From: Cytophagales bacterium | GTDB taxonomy: Bacteria > Bacteroidota > Bacteroidia > Cytophagales > Bernardetiaceae | Assembly: GCA_004293815.1 (NCBI GenBank) | Contig: RDZD01000030.1 | Coordinates: forward strand, 1 to 54,778 | Direction: 5' to 3' | DNA: 54,778 bases | Part shown: positions 1 through 7,971 of the stretch, one piece after another | How positions within the stretch are numbered: position 1 is the first letter of the stretch | Layout: the number at the start of each line of letters is the position of its first letter | Notes under the pieces: generated by a model | Database searches by the model: none | Told to the model about the DNA's origin: nothing | What the model saw: only the letters and a program-made list of their open reading frames with translations | Program-made: the position numbers and the translations under genes

Positions 1-53
1 GAAATAATTTGAGAGAGCTTAATAGTTGATTCAACTATTTGAGTTAAATTCAC

Positions 54-88
54 AAAAAAAGCATTGTTGAGAAAACAATGCTTTTTTT
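54..88. terminator. Rho-independent terminator, possibly bidirectional
   Basis: An 8-bp perfect stem (61-68 with 74-81, GCATTGTT/AACAATGC) has a 5-base loop and is flanked by seven A on the left and seven T on the right, so it could end transcription from either side. It most likely ends a gene lying left of the window. In bases 1-53 I see no identifiable coding sequence. Confidence 0.8.
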
Positions 89-254
89 GTTTTATGAGGA
101 TTGTCTCAAACGCATCATAATCCATCTGCAAAAATTTGTGGCTTAGCTTCTCGCTTAGTCCTCAAATGCGTTTTGTGGCCTTAGCTCTAAAGCAAATCTT
201 TTTGCGGTCTTATAATTTGCTGTGCAGAGATTTTTCTATTAGCAAATCTGCGCT

Positions 255-262
255 TATCTTTG
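255..262 (+). promoter_or_regulatory. Bacteroidota -7 element before anmK
   Basis: TATCTTTG matches TAnnTTTG exactly, 29 bases before the anmK ATG. The only upstream partner at suitable spacing is a weak T-run near 231-236, so this is a tentative promoter. Confidence 0.4.
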
Positions 263-291
263 CTTACGCAAGCTATATCAAAAACATTAAA

Positions 292-1362
292 ATGAATCAC
301 TTTCACGTACTTGGCTTGATGTCGGGCACTTCTTTGGATGGCCTAGACCTCGCTTATTGCACTTTCACCAAACAAAACGACCAATGGTTTTATGAAATTG
401 TAGAGGCCGAGACCGCCGAGTACGACCCGCCAGAGCAAGATAGGCTTTATAATGCCATGACTGCCTCAGGCTGGGATCTTGTGCGTTTGCATAAAGATTT
501 TGGGCACTATATGGGTCGTTGTGTAGAACAATTCTGCAAGAAGTATAATCTAAAGCCATATTTTGTGGCTTCGCATGGACATACTGTTTTTCACAGAACA
601 GACCTCGGCATCACATTTCAGATAGGAAGTCCAGCAGACATAGCGGCTCAATCTGGCTTGCCCGTTGTGGCAGATTTTCGCAGTCTAGATGTGGCTATGG
701 GAGGACAGGGAGCACCTCTTGTACCTACAGGCGATCGCTTGTTGTTTTCAGAGTTTGATTATTGCTTAAATCTGGGTGGCATTGCCAATATCTCCTATGA
801 AGAAAACCAACAGCGATTGGCTTTTGACATTGCGCCAGCCAATATTTTGCTCAACAGGCTTGCGCGTAGACGCGGAATGGCTTATGATCGCGATGGCTTG
901 CTTGCACGTGAGGGAGAGGTTCATGCCACACTCTTAGAACAGCTTAATAAGCTAGATTTTTATAAAGAAGCTGCCCCAAAATCTTTGGGACGTGAGTGGA
1001 TAGACAGCTTAGTTTGGCCTATTCTGGAACACAGCGGCCTTAAGGAAGAAGACCTCTTGGCCACAGTAGCTAGGCACATCGCCCAGCAAATAGGAGCTGT
1101 GATTAAGAAGGAGAGTCCTTCAAAACTCCTAGCAACGGGTGGGGGCGTGTACCATGCGGTTTTGATGGAGAATCTGGCTAGAGAAGTGCCGCAATGTCAA
1201 ATAGTAGTGCCAAACTCCAAAATAATTGCTTTTAAAGAGGCTCTCATTTTTGCATTTTTGGGCGTTTTGCGCTGGACAGGCCAGCCCAATAGCTTAGCCT
1301 CTGTAACAGGTGCACCCTTAGATCTTTGCGGAGGGGCTATTTATTTGCCACCCAGACACTAG
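292..1362 (+). CDS. anmK: Anhydro-N-acetylmuramic acid kinase
   Basis: Cytoplasmic enzyme of peptidoglycan recycling: it opens the 1,6-anhydro ring of anhydro-MurNAc and phosphorylates it to MurNAc-6-phosphate. The 356-residue product starts with the family signature GLMSGTSLDGLD (residues 8-19). It carries the catalytic-Asp motif RSLDVAMGGQGAPLVP (Asp about residue 133) and a late ATP-binding Gly stretch (LLATGGGVYH). The frame is open upstream to 136, but those residues are unlike the family and precede the -7 element, so ATG at 292 is chosen. The stop overlaps the stop of convergent yidD within one CTAG palindrome (1359-1362). No MurNAc-6-P etherase or muropeptide permease is adjacent. Confidence 0.95.
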   Translation: MNHFHVLGLMSGTSLDGLDLAYCTFTKQNDQWFYEIVEAETAEYDPPEQDRLYNAMTASGWDLVRLHKDFGHYMGRCVEQFCKKYNLKPYFVASHGHTVFHRTDLGITFQIGSPADIAAQSGLPVVADFRSLDVAMGGQGAPLVPTGDRLLFSEFDYCLNLGGIANISYEENQQRLAFDIAPANILLNRLARRRGMAYDRDGLLAREGEVHATLLEQLNKLDFYKEAAPKSLGREWIDSLVWPILEHSGLKEEDLLATVARHIAQQIGAVIKKESPSKLLATGGGVYHAVLMENLAREVPQCQIVVPNSKIIAFKEALIFAFLGVLRWTGQPNSLASVTGAPLDLCGGAIYLPPRH

Positions 1363-1586
1363 GCAGGATCATGCCCGCTGCCTCCCCAAGGATGACAGCG
1401 CGAAATGCGGCGAATACCTTTCCAGAGACCATGCCAAGCACCATACTTTTGAATAGCGTCAAGCATGTACTGTGAACAAGAAGGTGTAAAACGGCAGGAT
1501 TTGGGCAGCATCGGCGATAAAAAAAGCTGATACGCTCTGACCACAGCCCAGAGTCCATAACCCAAAGGCGATTTACTTAACTTCAT
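1359..1586 (-). CDS. yidD: Membrane protein insertion efficiency factor YidD
   Basis: A 75-residue product with the YidD signature: CRFTPSCSQY (residues 31-40), then a GLWKGIRRI segment and the CHPWGGSGHDP end. YidD is a small amphipathic inner-membrane-associated protein that assists YidC-dependent insertion. The frame extends 33 codons upstream, but those overlap kptA and do not resemble the family, so the ATG at 1586 is used. The start lies 14 bases inside the end of kptA, so the two are probably translationally coupled. In many bacteria yidD sits with rpmH-rnpA-yidC; here it is separated from them and paired with kptA. Confidence 0.93.
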   Translation of the reverse strand: MKLSKSPLGYGLWAVVRAYQLFLSPMLPKSCRFTPSCSQYMLDAIQKYGAWHGLWKGIRRISRCHPWGGSGHDPA

Positions 1587-2148
1587 AGCTGGGATGCAAA
1601 CGGATATATTTGGACGGGACAAATTCTGTAAGCCAAACCTGATTTTCTGAAAGAAAAAAGGCGAATCCTGCCTCCCACATCTCACCTGCTAAGACCTCCA
1701 GTACGATAACTTTTCCGTGTCGCTGACCCACTTTGATGGCTGTGGGCATATCCAAGCTCAAATGAACATGCTGCCTACTCATCTTACGAAGCCCTTCTTG
1801 CTCGATAAATGGCCAGTTTTGTACGGCTGTGCCATGGAAAAGCAAGCTAGGTGGTTTTTGAGGCTCGTAACCTAAGTCAATTTCTAGGCTATGTCCTTGA
1901 TTCGCTCTGATGCGTGAGAAGCTCTCATCAAAGGCAAATCGTTTTTTGGGGTTGGTCTCCACAAGGTATTTGAGCAACTCCAAACTCATCGTTTTTTGAG
2001 CTTTTTGCAGGCATTCTAACAAATCATCTACTTTTGCCCAGCCTTGCGGGTCTAATTTCAAGCCTATAATTTCGGGTTGATGCCTAAGAACCAAACTCAA
2101 GAAACGGCTAGAGGCTATCAATTGTCTGGCATCAGGCGGCTTTTCCAT
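1573..2148 (-). CDS. kptA: RNA 2'-phosphotransferase (Tpt1/KptA family)
   Basis: The 191-residue product is typical of KptA: SLVLRHQPE near residues 18-26, GWAKVDDLL, RIRANQGHSLEIDL, LLFHGT, then MSRQHVHLS and a C-terminal FFLSENQVWLTEFVP motif. The conserved Arg-His and second Arg/His residues used for NAD+ binding and 2'-phosphate transfer are present. The family removes an internal 2'-phosphate from RNA with NAD+, giving ADP-ribose 1'',2''-cyclic phosphate. In fungi this completes tRNA splicing; in bacteria the substrate is uncertain (2'-phosphorylated RNA or ADP-ribosylation of RNA/DNA ends). It overlaps yidD downstream, and the next gene upstream is a kinase 38 bases away. Confidence 0.93.
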   Translation of the reverse strand: MEKPPDARQLIASSRFLSLVLRHQPEIIGLKLDPQGWAKVDDLLECLQKAQKTMSLELLKYLVETNPKKRFAFDESFSRIRANQGHSLEIDLGYEPQKPPSLLFHGTAVQNWPFIEQEGLRKMSRQHVHLSLDMPTAIKVGQRHGKVIVLEVLAGEMWEAGFAFFLSENQVWLTEFVPSKYIRLHPSYEVK

Positions 2149-2186
2149 GCTTCAATTTAAGAAAATGTACGAATAAGCTGGTTAGC

Positions 2187-3542
2187 TTAGGCTTGATTAA
2201 AGGGCAGATAGACACTAAACTCAGCAAACTCTCCTATCTGAGAATCTACCAATACATCGCCCTTATGAATGTTTTTGACTATATCGTAACAAATAGATAG
2301 CCCCAAGCCTGTTCCCTCGCCAGCTGGTTTGGTAGTAAAGAAGGGGTTAAAGATTTTATAAATAATCTTTTCAGGAATGCCTAAACCATTATCTCGGAAA
2401 AGAATCTCGATTTTATCACCTAAATTGATGGTCTTGACGAGCAAACGAGGCTGATAATCGTCGCCAAGCTTGAGTTTTTTCTTATGCAAAGAGTAGAAGG
2501 CATTATTGAGCATATTTAAAAACACCCTACCAATATCTTGTGGAATAATTTTGATACGGTCTATGGATTCGTCCAAGTCAAGATCCACCGTTGCGGCAAA
2601 GCCTTTGATGGTGTTGACAGCACTATGATAAGCCAAGCTAGTGTACTCTTGGAGCATGGTGTTGATATGAGTGTCTTGATAAACACCTTTTTTATCGTGC
2701 GAATGCAAGAGCATATTATTGATAATGCTGTCTGCACGTTTGCCATGTTCATGAATTTTATCAGCGTTTTCTTTGAGGTTCAGCATGATGTCAGATAAGT
2801 CATCTTTGGTTCTAGTAGGAACTTCTGACATCTTATTATCTGCAAGGTCTTGCATTTCTTGAAGCAAGTCCTTGGAAAGCTCCGAGAAATTGATGACAAA
2901 GTTCAGCGGATTCTTGATTTCATGGGCAATACCAGCCGTCAACTCACCCAAAGAGGCCAGTTTTTCTTGTGCAATGACTTGCCTTTGTGCATTTTTGAGT
3001 TTTTTGAGTGTGCTTTCTAGCTTTTCGTTAGCGTCCTGAAGCTGGAACATGGTTTCTTTAAGCTCACGGGTGCGTTCCTCTACCTTGCGTTCAAGCTCCA
3101 TTTTGTGGGTTTTCTCTAGCTTGATGATACTCAAATAGGCGTTAATACGGTTGGTGAGCTGATAATCATCTATGGGTTTGGTCAGATAATCCGTAGCACC
3201 GAGCGCAAATCCCTTGTTTTTGAAGTCTTCGGATTTATAGGCGGCTGTTAGGAAGACGATTGGGATATTTTTAGTTTTCTTGCGGCTTCTGATGAGTTTA
3301 GCTGTTTGAAAACCATCCATTTCAGGCATTTGTATATCTAAAATGATGAGGTCTATAGATTCACGCATTAGCACCTCTAGAGCCTCGAAGCCCGATCCCG
3401 CTTCAATAATTTCAGCAGGAAAACGCTCCTCTAAAAGTGCTTTGAGTGTAAACAAATTGCTAGGCACATCGTCCACAATCAAAATTTTAAAGAGCATGAA
3501 ATCGCTTGCTGTGCGGTCTGTAGATACTGTGAAATCCTCCAT
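2187..3542 (-). CDS. Response regulator-histidine kinase hybrid
   Basis: A soluble 451-residue two-component protein with the receiver first. Residues about 17-140 form a REC domain (ILIVDD acidic pocket, phosphoacceptor Asp near 70 in LIILDIQMP, GATDYLTKP with the conserved Lys). Residues about 140-195 are a charged coiled coil. The HisKA H-box is GIAHEIKNPLN, with His near residue 207. The HATPase domain has NAFYSL, DNGLGIP, FFTTKPAGEGTGLGLS and a final barrel-like strand. There is no membrane segment or input domain, so it probably relays a signal from another kinase or acts within a larger signalling complex. A second start, Met16, sits just before the REC domain. No separate output regulator is adjacent. 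Confidence 0.9.
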   Translation of the reverse strand: MEDFTVSTDRTASDFMLFKILIVDDVPSNLFTLKALLEERFPAEIIEAGSGFEALEVLMRESIDLIILDIQMPEMDGFQTAKLIRSRKKTKNIPIVFLTAAYKSEDFKNKGFALGATDYLTKPIDDYQLTNRINAYLSIIKLEKTHKMELERKVEERTRELKETMFQLQDANEKLESTLKKLKNAQRQVIAQEKLASLGELTAGIAHEIKNPLNFVINFSELSKDLLQEMQDLADNKMSEVPTRTKDDLSDIMLNLKENADKIHEHGKRADSIINNMLLHSHDKKGVYQDTHINTMLQEYTSLAYHSAVNTIKGFAATVDLDLDESIDRIKIIPQDIGRVFLNMLNNAFYSLHKKKLKLGDDYQPRLLVKTINLGDKIEILFRDNGLGIPEKIIYKIFNPFFTTKPAGEGTGLGLSICYDIVKNIHKGDVLVDSQIGEFAEFSVYLPFNQA

Positions 3543-3977
3543 AATCTAATCTTGGCGGCTGCTGCTATATACTTCTAGGTTAAGACCTCAAATGTAGTTT
3601 TAATTATTGAACTAGACAATGCTATGATATTTTTTTTACAAAATGAGTGCCACGCCTGCATTTTAAGAAAATATTTTATAGTTAGTCCTTAAAAAAACAG
3701 TAGGAAGAGGCAAGCTATGAAAATAAACTTATCAAGTCTGATACCTTGCAAAACTAGTCAATTGGGGTTTTATGAGGAGCCATCTTATCTCATAACTTGT
3801 GCCCCAAAAATAAAAAAAAATAAAAAAATACTACTAAAAATATTGAAATTGTCTTTTTTTTGTATATTTTTTGGCCACAAAACAAGAAATAAACTAAAAG
3901 CTTATTTTGACAACACAAAATATACTTTGGCTAAATGTTTATGTTCTAAGTATTTTGAACCCAAAAATTGCTAACAC
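3543..3977. other. Intergenic region, 435 bp, AT-rich
   Basis: Divergent space between the kinase (-) and the LysM protein (+). It is strongly AT-rich with several A and T runs. Two near-matches to the Bacteroidota -7 box (TATACTTTG near 3920 and TATTTTG near 3952) lie before the LysM start, but neither has the exact two-base spacer. An 85-codon open frame at 3717-3974 has composition like the intergenic DNA (Lys/Ile/Phe rich) and no recognisable feature, so I do not call it a gene. Confidence 0.5.
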
Positions 3978-5237
3978 ATGATACACGAAGTCAAAAGCGG
4001 TGATACGCTTTTTCAAATAGCCAAACGCTATAACATTACAGCCGAAACCATTCGCAAGCTGAATAGTCTCAAGACTGATGCACTTGCGCTTGGACAAAAG
4101 TTGGTAGTGGCTGGTGCTACCACCACTGCTGCTACAAGTACGCCCAAAACTTCTGCGCCTACGTCGTCTGTGCCCTCCTCATCTGCTGCTAAACCTTTTT
4201 CATTGACCATGCCAGGAGGAATAGCTTCTTCGCGTGTGGCCAATCCTACAGCTCAGGAGATTCAAAGCGTGCAAAAGCAGCTCAGCATTATTTTTGCTAT
4301 GCAAACAGCATTAGACGCGCCCAATAACCGCACCAAATATATTTTGCAGTTCAAAGACCACAACATGCAACTCCGCACAGTGGTGTTTCATGATAGTGTA
4401 AAAAGCGCGTTTTCAGACCCCAGCTATACAAAGGGTGTATCTTATGTGGGCAATCAGATTCACAAAATACCAGCATCATATTATCAGAGTTTGGGCGTAT
4501 CGCCTAAATTGGCCAGAATTCTAGAGTTTGTCTCCACACACGAAGGCAACTTTGACTCGATTAACAGCTATGACAAGGCCATATTTTCGTGGGGATTTGT
4601 TCAGTTTGCTGGCGGTGGACGCACATTTCACACGCTTTTGGCTTTAATGAAATACCGCAACCCTGATTTGTTTTTTGATGCTTTTCAGCGTTTTGGCATT
4701 GATGTGGAATATTCCTATGCCAATGAACGTTTTGATCCCGCCACTACACGAATTACAACTATTGTCCCTTCGGCCAATACGATTTTGCGTGGCGTAGATG
4801 CCGAAAAACATATTCGTGACAACAAGTTGCTCCACGGAGTATTTATTCGTGCTGGCCACGACCCAGATATCGCAAAACTGCAAGTGATGATGGCTACTTA
4901 TGAGTTCATCAACCCTGTTTTGCGCCGTCAAATCACAGTGCCTATTGCGGGTGTGCCTACTAAGGTGTTCATTGCCGATATTATCCGCTCTGATGCAGGC
5001 TTGGCAGCTCTGATAGATATGGCAATCAACAAAGGTGTGGGCGGTGCTTGCGAAACCCTTTTCTCGCCAGTGATTGCTGAGGTGGGTCGCCAACAGGGCT
5101 TACTAGACAACTTAGAAGAAGTCCGCCAAATTTCAGACAAGGCTATTTTGGACTTGATTATACAACGAAATGCCAAAGATCCGCGCGTAACGAAGCGGGT
5201 GTCAGACGCATTGGCTCACTTTAGCTCAGCTAAATAG
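3978..5237 (+). CDS. LysM protein with lysozyme-like domain
   Basis: 419 residues. The N-terminus is itself a LysM peptidoglycan-binding domain (residues 1-46, VKSGDTLFQIAKRYNI). A Thr/Ser/Ala/Pro linker follows (about 47-75), then a globular region. Around residues 185-215 lies a motif reminiscent of lysozyme-like hydrolases: THEGNFDSINSYDKA with a candidate acid Glu189, then SWGFVQFAGGG. I infer a peptidoglycan-cleaving role, but the exact family is not certain. Strikingly, there is no signal peptide: translation enters the LysM directly and no in-frame upstream start gives one. It stands alone with its own terminator. Alternatives are a cytoplasmic LysM protein or cargo of a non-Sec export machine. 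Confidence 0.75.
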   Translation: MIHEVKSGDTLFQIAKRYNITAETIRKLNSLKTDALALGQKLVVAGATTTAATSTPKTSAPTSSVPSSSAAKPFSLTMPGGIASSRVANPTAQEIQSVQKQLSIIFAMQTALDAPNNRTKYILQFKDHNMQLRTVVFHDSVKSAFSDPSYTKGVSYVGNQIHKIPASYYQSLGVSPKLARILEFVSTHEGNFDSINSYDKAIFSWGFVQFAGGGRTFHTLLALMKYRNPDLFFDAFQRFGIDVEYSYANERFDPATTRITTIVPSANTILRGVDAEKHIRDNKLLHGVFIRAGHDPDIAKLQVMMATYEFINPVLRRQITVPIAGVPTKVFIADIIRSDAGLAALIDMAINKGVGGACETLFSPVIAEVGRQQGLLDNLEEVRQISDKAILDLIIQRNAKDPRVTKRVSDALAHFSSAK

Positions 5238-5259
5238 AGTAAGTGTTGAAAGATTCTCT

Positions 5260-5300
5260 ATAAAGGCTCATGGTTTTTTACTATGAGCCTTTATTTATCT
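5260..5300 (+). terminator. Terminator after the LysM gene
   Basis: A 12-bp stem (5260-5271 with 5283-5294, core AAAGGCTCAT/ATGAGCCTTT) with an 11-base loop is followed by a T-rich run. It lies 22 bases after the stop codon. Confidence 0.8.
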
Positions 5301-5336
5301 TAATACGAATCTTATATACTTTATCTAGCGGCTGAG

Positions 5337-5362
5337 TTGGCCAAATTTTTGTTGTATTTTTG
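5337..5362 (+). promoter_or_regulatory. Candidate Bacteroidota promoter of the AraC gene
   Basis: An exact TAnnTTTG box (TATTTTTG, 5355-5362) with TTG at 5337-5339, a 15-base spacer that is a little short. It would give a leader of roughly 60 bases before the ATG at 5431. Confidence 0.5.
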
Positions 5363-5430
5363 AGTCAAACAGTTGCAACATAAGCAATCTTTTTTTCGTA
5401 CTCAATTTGATTGTGTAATGCACTATAAAA

Positions 5431-6309
5431 ATGGTTTTAGAACAAGGCTGTTTGAGTTTTAACAAAAGTTCAAAAGGCGAGATACGTTATTCTAACTATA
5501 CGCATTTGGGCACTTCTCTGCCTTTTGATAAGTTTTCTATCAAACTTGCCATGAGGGGGCTAGAGCGTTATAAAGTCAATGATCAACTCTACGAATTAAC
5601 CGAGGGGAGCTATTTGTTAGCCAATCAACATGTGGAAGGTTCGGTATTTATAGAAAGTAAGCAGGCAGTTGCTGGGCTTTGTATAGATATTGACCCTCTA
5701 GTAATGGCAGAAGTTTGTGCGTCAATTTTAGACTCGGGTGCTGCTATGGCAGATCCTGGACTGGATGTTTTCTTTACAGGGCCTGATTTTTTTGATAATA
5801 AGTACCATGTAGAAACCTCAGCTTTAGGTACTTTCCTTAAGCAAACTATACCTTATTTGTCTCATGAAGGGTTCCTTAATGAAGAATTTTATTTGACATT
5901 GGCTGAATACGTGGTCAGCGACCATCTGCATCTTTACAAACAATTTCAGCGTGTGGCGGCTGTTAAGAGCTCCACGCGTAAACACTTGCTGCGCTGCGTG
6001 GAACGAGGCCGTCAGTTTATGGATGCTTATTTTGAGCAGCCTTTGGGCATAGAGCAGGTAGCCAAAGAAGCAGCTATGTCGCAATACCATTTTTTTAGAT
6101 TATTCAGAAATGTTTATGGACAAAGTCCTTATCAATACATCAACCAAAAAAAGTTTGAGAGGGCATTTTCCTTGTTGATTTCGGGACATTATTCAGTCTC
6201 AGAGGTGGCCACAAGCGTAGGCTTTTCGGATATATACGTGTTTAGCAAGGCATTTAAAAAGCACTTTGGCATGTCGCCTTCTCAAAAGATAAAGATGGAA
6301 AAGGGTTAA
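5431..6309 (+). CDS. AraC-family transcriptional regulator
   Basis: 292 residues. The N-terminal half (about 1-180) is an AraC-type cupin-like sensing region: GLERYKVN, ELTEGSYLLAN. The C-terminal 100 residues are a double helix-turn-helix DNA-binding domain: LGIEQVAKEAAMSQYHFFRL, then YQYINQKKFERA and VSEVATSVGFSDIYVFSKAF, ending in HFGMSPSQ. Ligand and targets cannot be read from sequence. It is monocistronic on the plus strand; its stop overlaps the convergent cyclophilin stop within TTAA (6306-6309), leaving no room for a separate terminator between them. Confidence 0.92.
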   Translation: MVLEQGCLSFNKSSKGEIRYSNYTHLGTSLPFDKFSIKLAMRGLERYKVNDQLYELTEGSYLLANQHVEGSVFIESKQAVAGLCIDIDPLVMAEVCASILDSGAAMADPGLDVFFTGPDFFDNKYHVETSALGTFLKQTIPYLSHEGFLNEEFYLTLAEYVVSDHLHLYKQFQRVAAVKSSTRKHLLRCVERGRQFMDAYFEQPLGIEQVAKEAAMSQYHFFRLFRNVYGQSPYQYINQKKFERAFSLLISGHYSVSEVATSVGFSDIYVFSKAFKKHFGMSPSQKIKMEKG

Positions 6310-6728
6310 AAAATCTTTACACTTGTGATTTTATCGCCTACTTTGAGCTGATTAAGATTGTCCAATCCTTCTTTGACCTGCCCAAAAATGGTGTGGTTGC
6401 CTACGAGCTGTTCCACGTTGCGGTCGCTGAGGCAAATAAAAAATTGTGAGCTACCTGTATCGCGTCCGCAGTGTGCCATAGCGAGCGTTCCCGACTGGAA
6501 CTCTTTATCATTAATTTCGCACTTAATCAAGTACCCTGCATTGCCTGTACCATCGTTTTTGGGACAGCCCGTATGAACTACAAATTCTTGAATGAGTCTA
6601 AAAAACTCTAAACCATCAAAAAAACCTTTGCTCGCCAATCGCAAAAAATTGGCTACGGTTTTGGGCGCGTCATCTTTGTAAAGCTCTATTTCTAAGCGAC
6701 CTTGGGTAGTTTCTATTACTGCATTCAT
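6306..6728 (-). CDS. Peptidyl-prolyl cis-trans isomerase, cyclophilin type
   Basis: A compact 140-residue cyclophilin without a signal peptide, so probably a cytoplasmic folding helper catalysing prolyl bond isomerisation. Family motifs in order: APKTVANFLRLASKGFFDG (about 22-40), FFRLIQEFVVHTG (about 42-54), GTLAMAH, TGSSQFFICL and HTIFGQV. The active-site Arg (FFR) and the QFFI phenylalanine are present, but the usual Gln of the FxxQGGD segment is His here (FVVHTG), which may alter activity. It lies 46 bases downstream of arginase on the same strand, so they may share a transcript. Confidence 0.93.
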   Translation of the reverse strand: MNAVIETTQGRLEIELYKDDAPKTVANFLRLASKGFFDGLEFFRLIQEFVVHTGCPKNDGTGNAGYLIKCEINDKEFQSGTLAMAHCGRDTGSSQFFICLSDRNVEQLVGNHTIFGQVKEGLDNLNQLKVGDKITSVKIF

Positions 6729-6774
6729 AATACAAAAAGTTCAATCAAAACGAATAGAGAAAGCTAAAGGCTTT

Positions 6775-7764
6775 TTAGACATTGGCTGTGAGGTTATGGA
6801 CTGTTTCTAGTCTTTTTTCTACGGCTTGAACCACCTCCAATAAAACATCTGCCGCATAAAGAGCCATTTGATTCTCATTGTCTAAAAGAGGGTTGATTTC
6901 TGCTACTTCCCAAGCTACGGTCTTGTCCCACATAGTCAAACCTTTGTTAAGTGCACAGGCTTCTTGTGGGGTCAGTCCACCTGCCTCGGGTGTACCTGTA
7001 CCGCGTGAAAAGATAGGATCTATACTATCCACATCAAAGGATACATAAATCATGTCGCAGTTTTTGAGGTGTTCTTGAATAGCCAAAAGAGTGTTTTGAA
7101 CACCTTTTCGTCTTAGTTCATCAGTAGAAATGCTGCGGATGTTGTTTCGTGTGATGTACTCATCTTCATGTCCTTCAGTGGAACGCAAGCTCACAAAAAC
7201 AAGATCCTGCGGCAGCATCTTGGGTAAGTGTGTACCAATATCCAAAATAGCGTTCCAGTAATGGGCTTCCTCTTCTTGGGGGCTATTGACAGCACTTTCT
7301 TTGTGGCTTGCTTGCATAGCCATAGCCAAGGGCATACCATGCATATTGCCAGAAGGAGTAGAAAAAGGGGAGTGCAAATCAGCATGTGCGTCTATCCATA
7401 CCACACCGAGTCGTTTTTGTGGGAAAGCACTCTTTACGCCTGCTATGGTGCCGTAAGCAGAAGAATGGTCTGCTGAAAGAACGATAGGAAACTTTTTTTG
7501 AATGACCAGAGACTGATTTAGAGCTAAGCTTACATGCTGAAGGTGACTGTATATATAGGAAACGTATTTGGCAAATTTGAAATTATTCTTCTGAAAAAGA
7601 GCGCCATTGCTGTCTTGAACGGCCTTCACGTAGGCGTGGTACTGATTCCAAAATTCAAAATGTCGTTGCAAACACGCCACTTTTAACGCTTCTACGCCCA
7701 AACTCGCACCGCGTGTGCCCGCACCAAGTTCAGACCGAACCTCTATAAAGTTAATTTTAGACAT
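6775..7764 (-). CDS. Arginase/ureohydrolase family protein
   Basis: 329 residues with all three binuclear-Mn signatures: SADHS (His100; the usual first Gly of GGDHS is replaced), DAHAD (Asp125, His127, Asp129) and SFDVDSIDP (Asp244, Asp246), followed by GTGTPEAGGLT. The N-terminus (ELGAGTRGASLGVEAL) is of arginase type. The expected reaction is L-arginine to ornithine plus urea in the cytoplasm, although agmatinase or formimidoylglutamase activity cannot be excluded. No urease, ornithine aminotransferase or arginine transporter genes are nearby. Cyclophilin follows it closely. Confidence 0.9.
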   Translation of the reverse strand: MSKINFIEVRSELGAGTRGASLGVEALKVACLQRHFEFWNQYHAYVKAVQDSNGALFQKNNFKFAKYVSYIYSHLQHVSLALNQSLVIQKKFPIVLSADHSSAYGTIAGVKSAFPQKRLGVVWIDAHADLHSPFSTPSGNMHGMPLAMAMQASHKESAVNSPQEEEAHYWNAILDIGTHLPKMLPQDLVFVSLRSTEGHEDEYITRNNIRSISTDELRRKGVQNTLLAIQEHLKNCDMIYVSFDVDSIDPIFSRGTGTPEAGGLTPQEACALNKGLTMWDKTVAWEVAEINPLLDNENQMALYAADVLLEVVQAVEKRLETVHNLTANV

Positions 7765-7971
7765 ACTAATTTAAAAACCTCTTGTTTACTAAAACACCCA
7801 TTTATAGACTTTGCAATGTGAGTTTATGTTTTGCAAACCTCGTTAATTTTTTTGTAAAAATCAAATATAGGTATATTTTTTTGCTGATACGGTAACTTCT
7901 TTGTGGTGCAGACGTTCATATTATTGGCATTGGAATACTTTCGTTTTTTATACAATAAAAATCACACTTTT

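Noticed and set aside
136..291. N-terminal extension of AnmK
   Set aside because: 52 residues unlike the family; the canonical start and a -7 element favour ATG at 292.
3717..3974. 85-codon open frame before the LysM gene
   Set aside because: Lys/Ile/Phe-rich composition equal to the AT-rich background, no motif, no operon context.
4644..5176. Long minus-strand frames within the LysM gene
   Set aside because: Shadows of a real coding sequence with clear domain structure on the plus strand.
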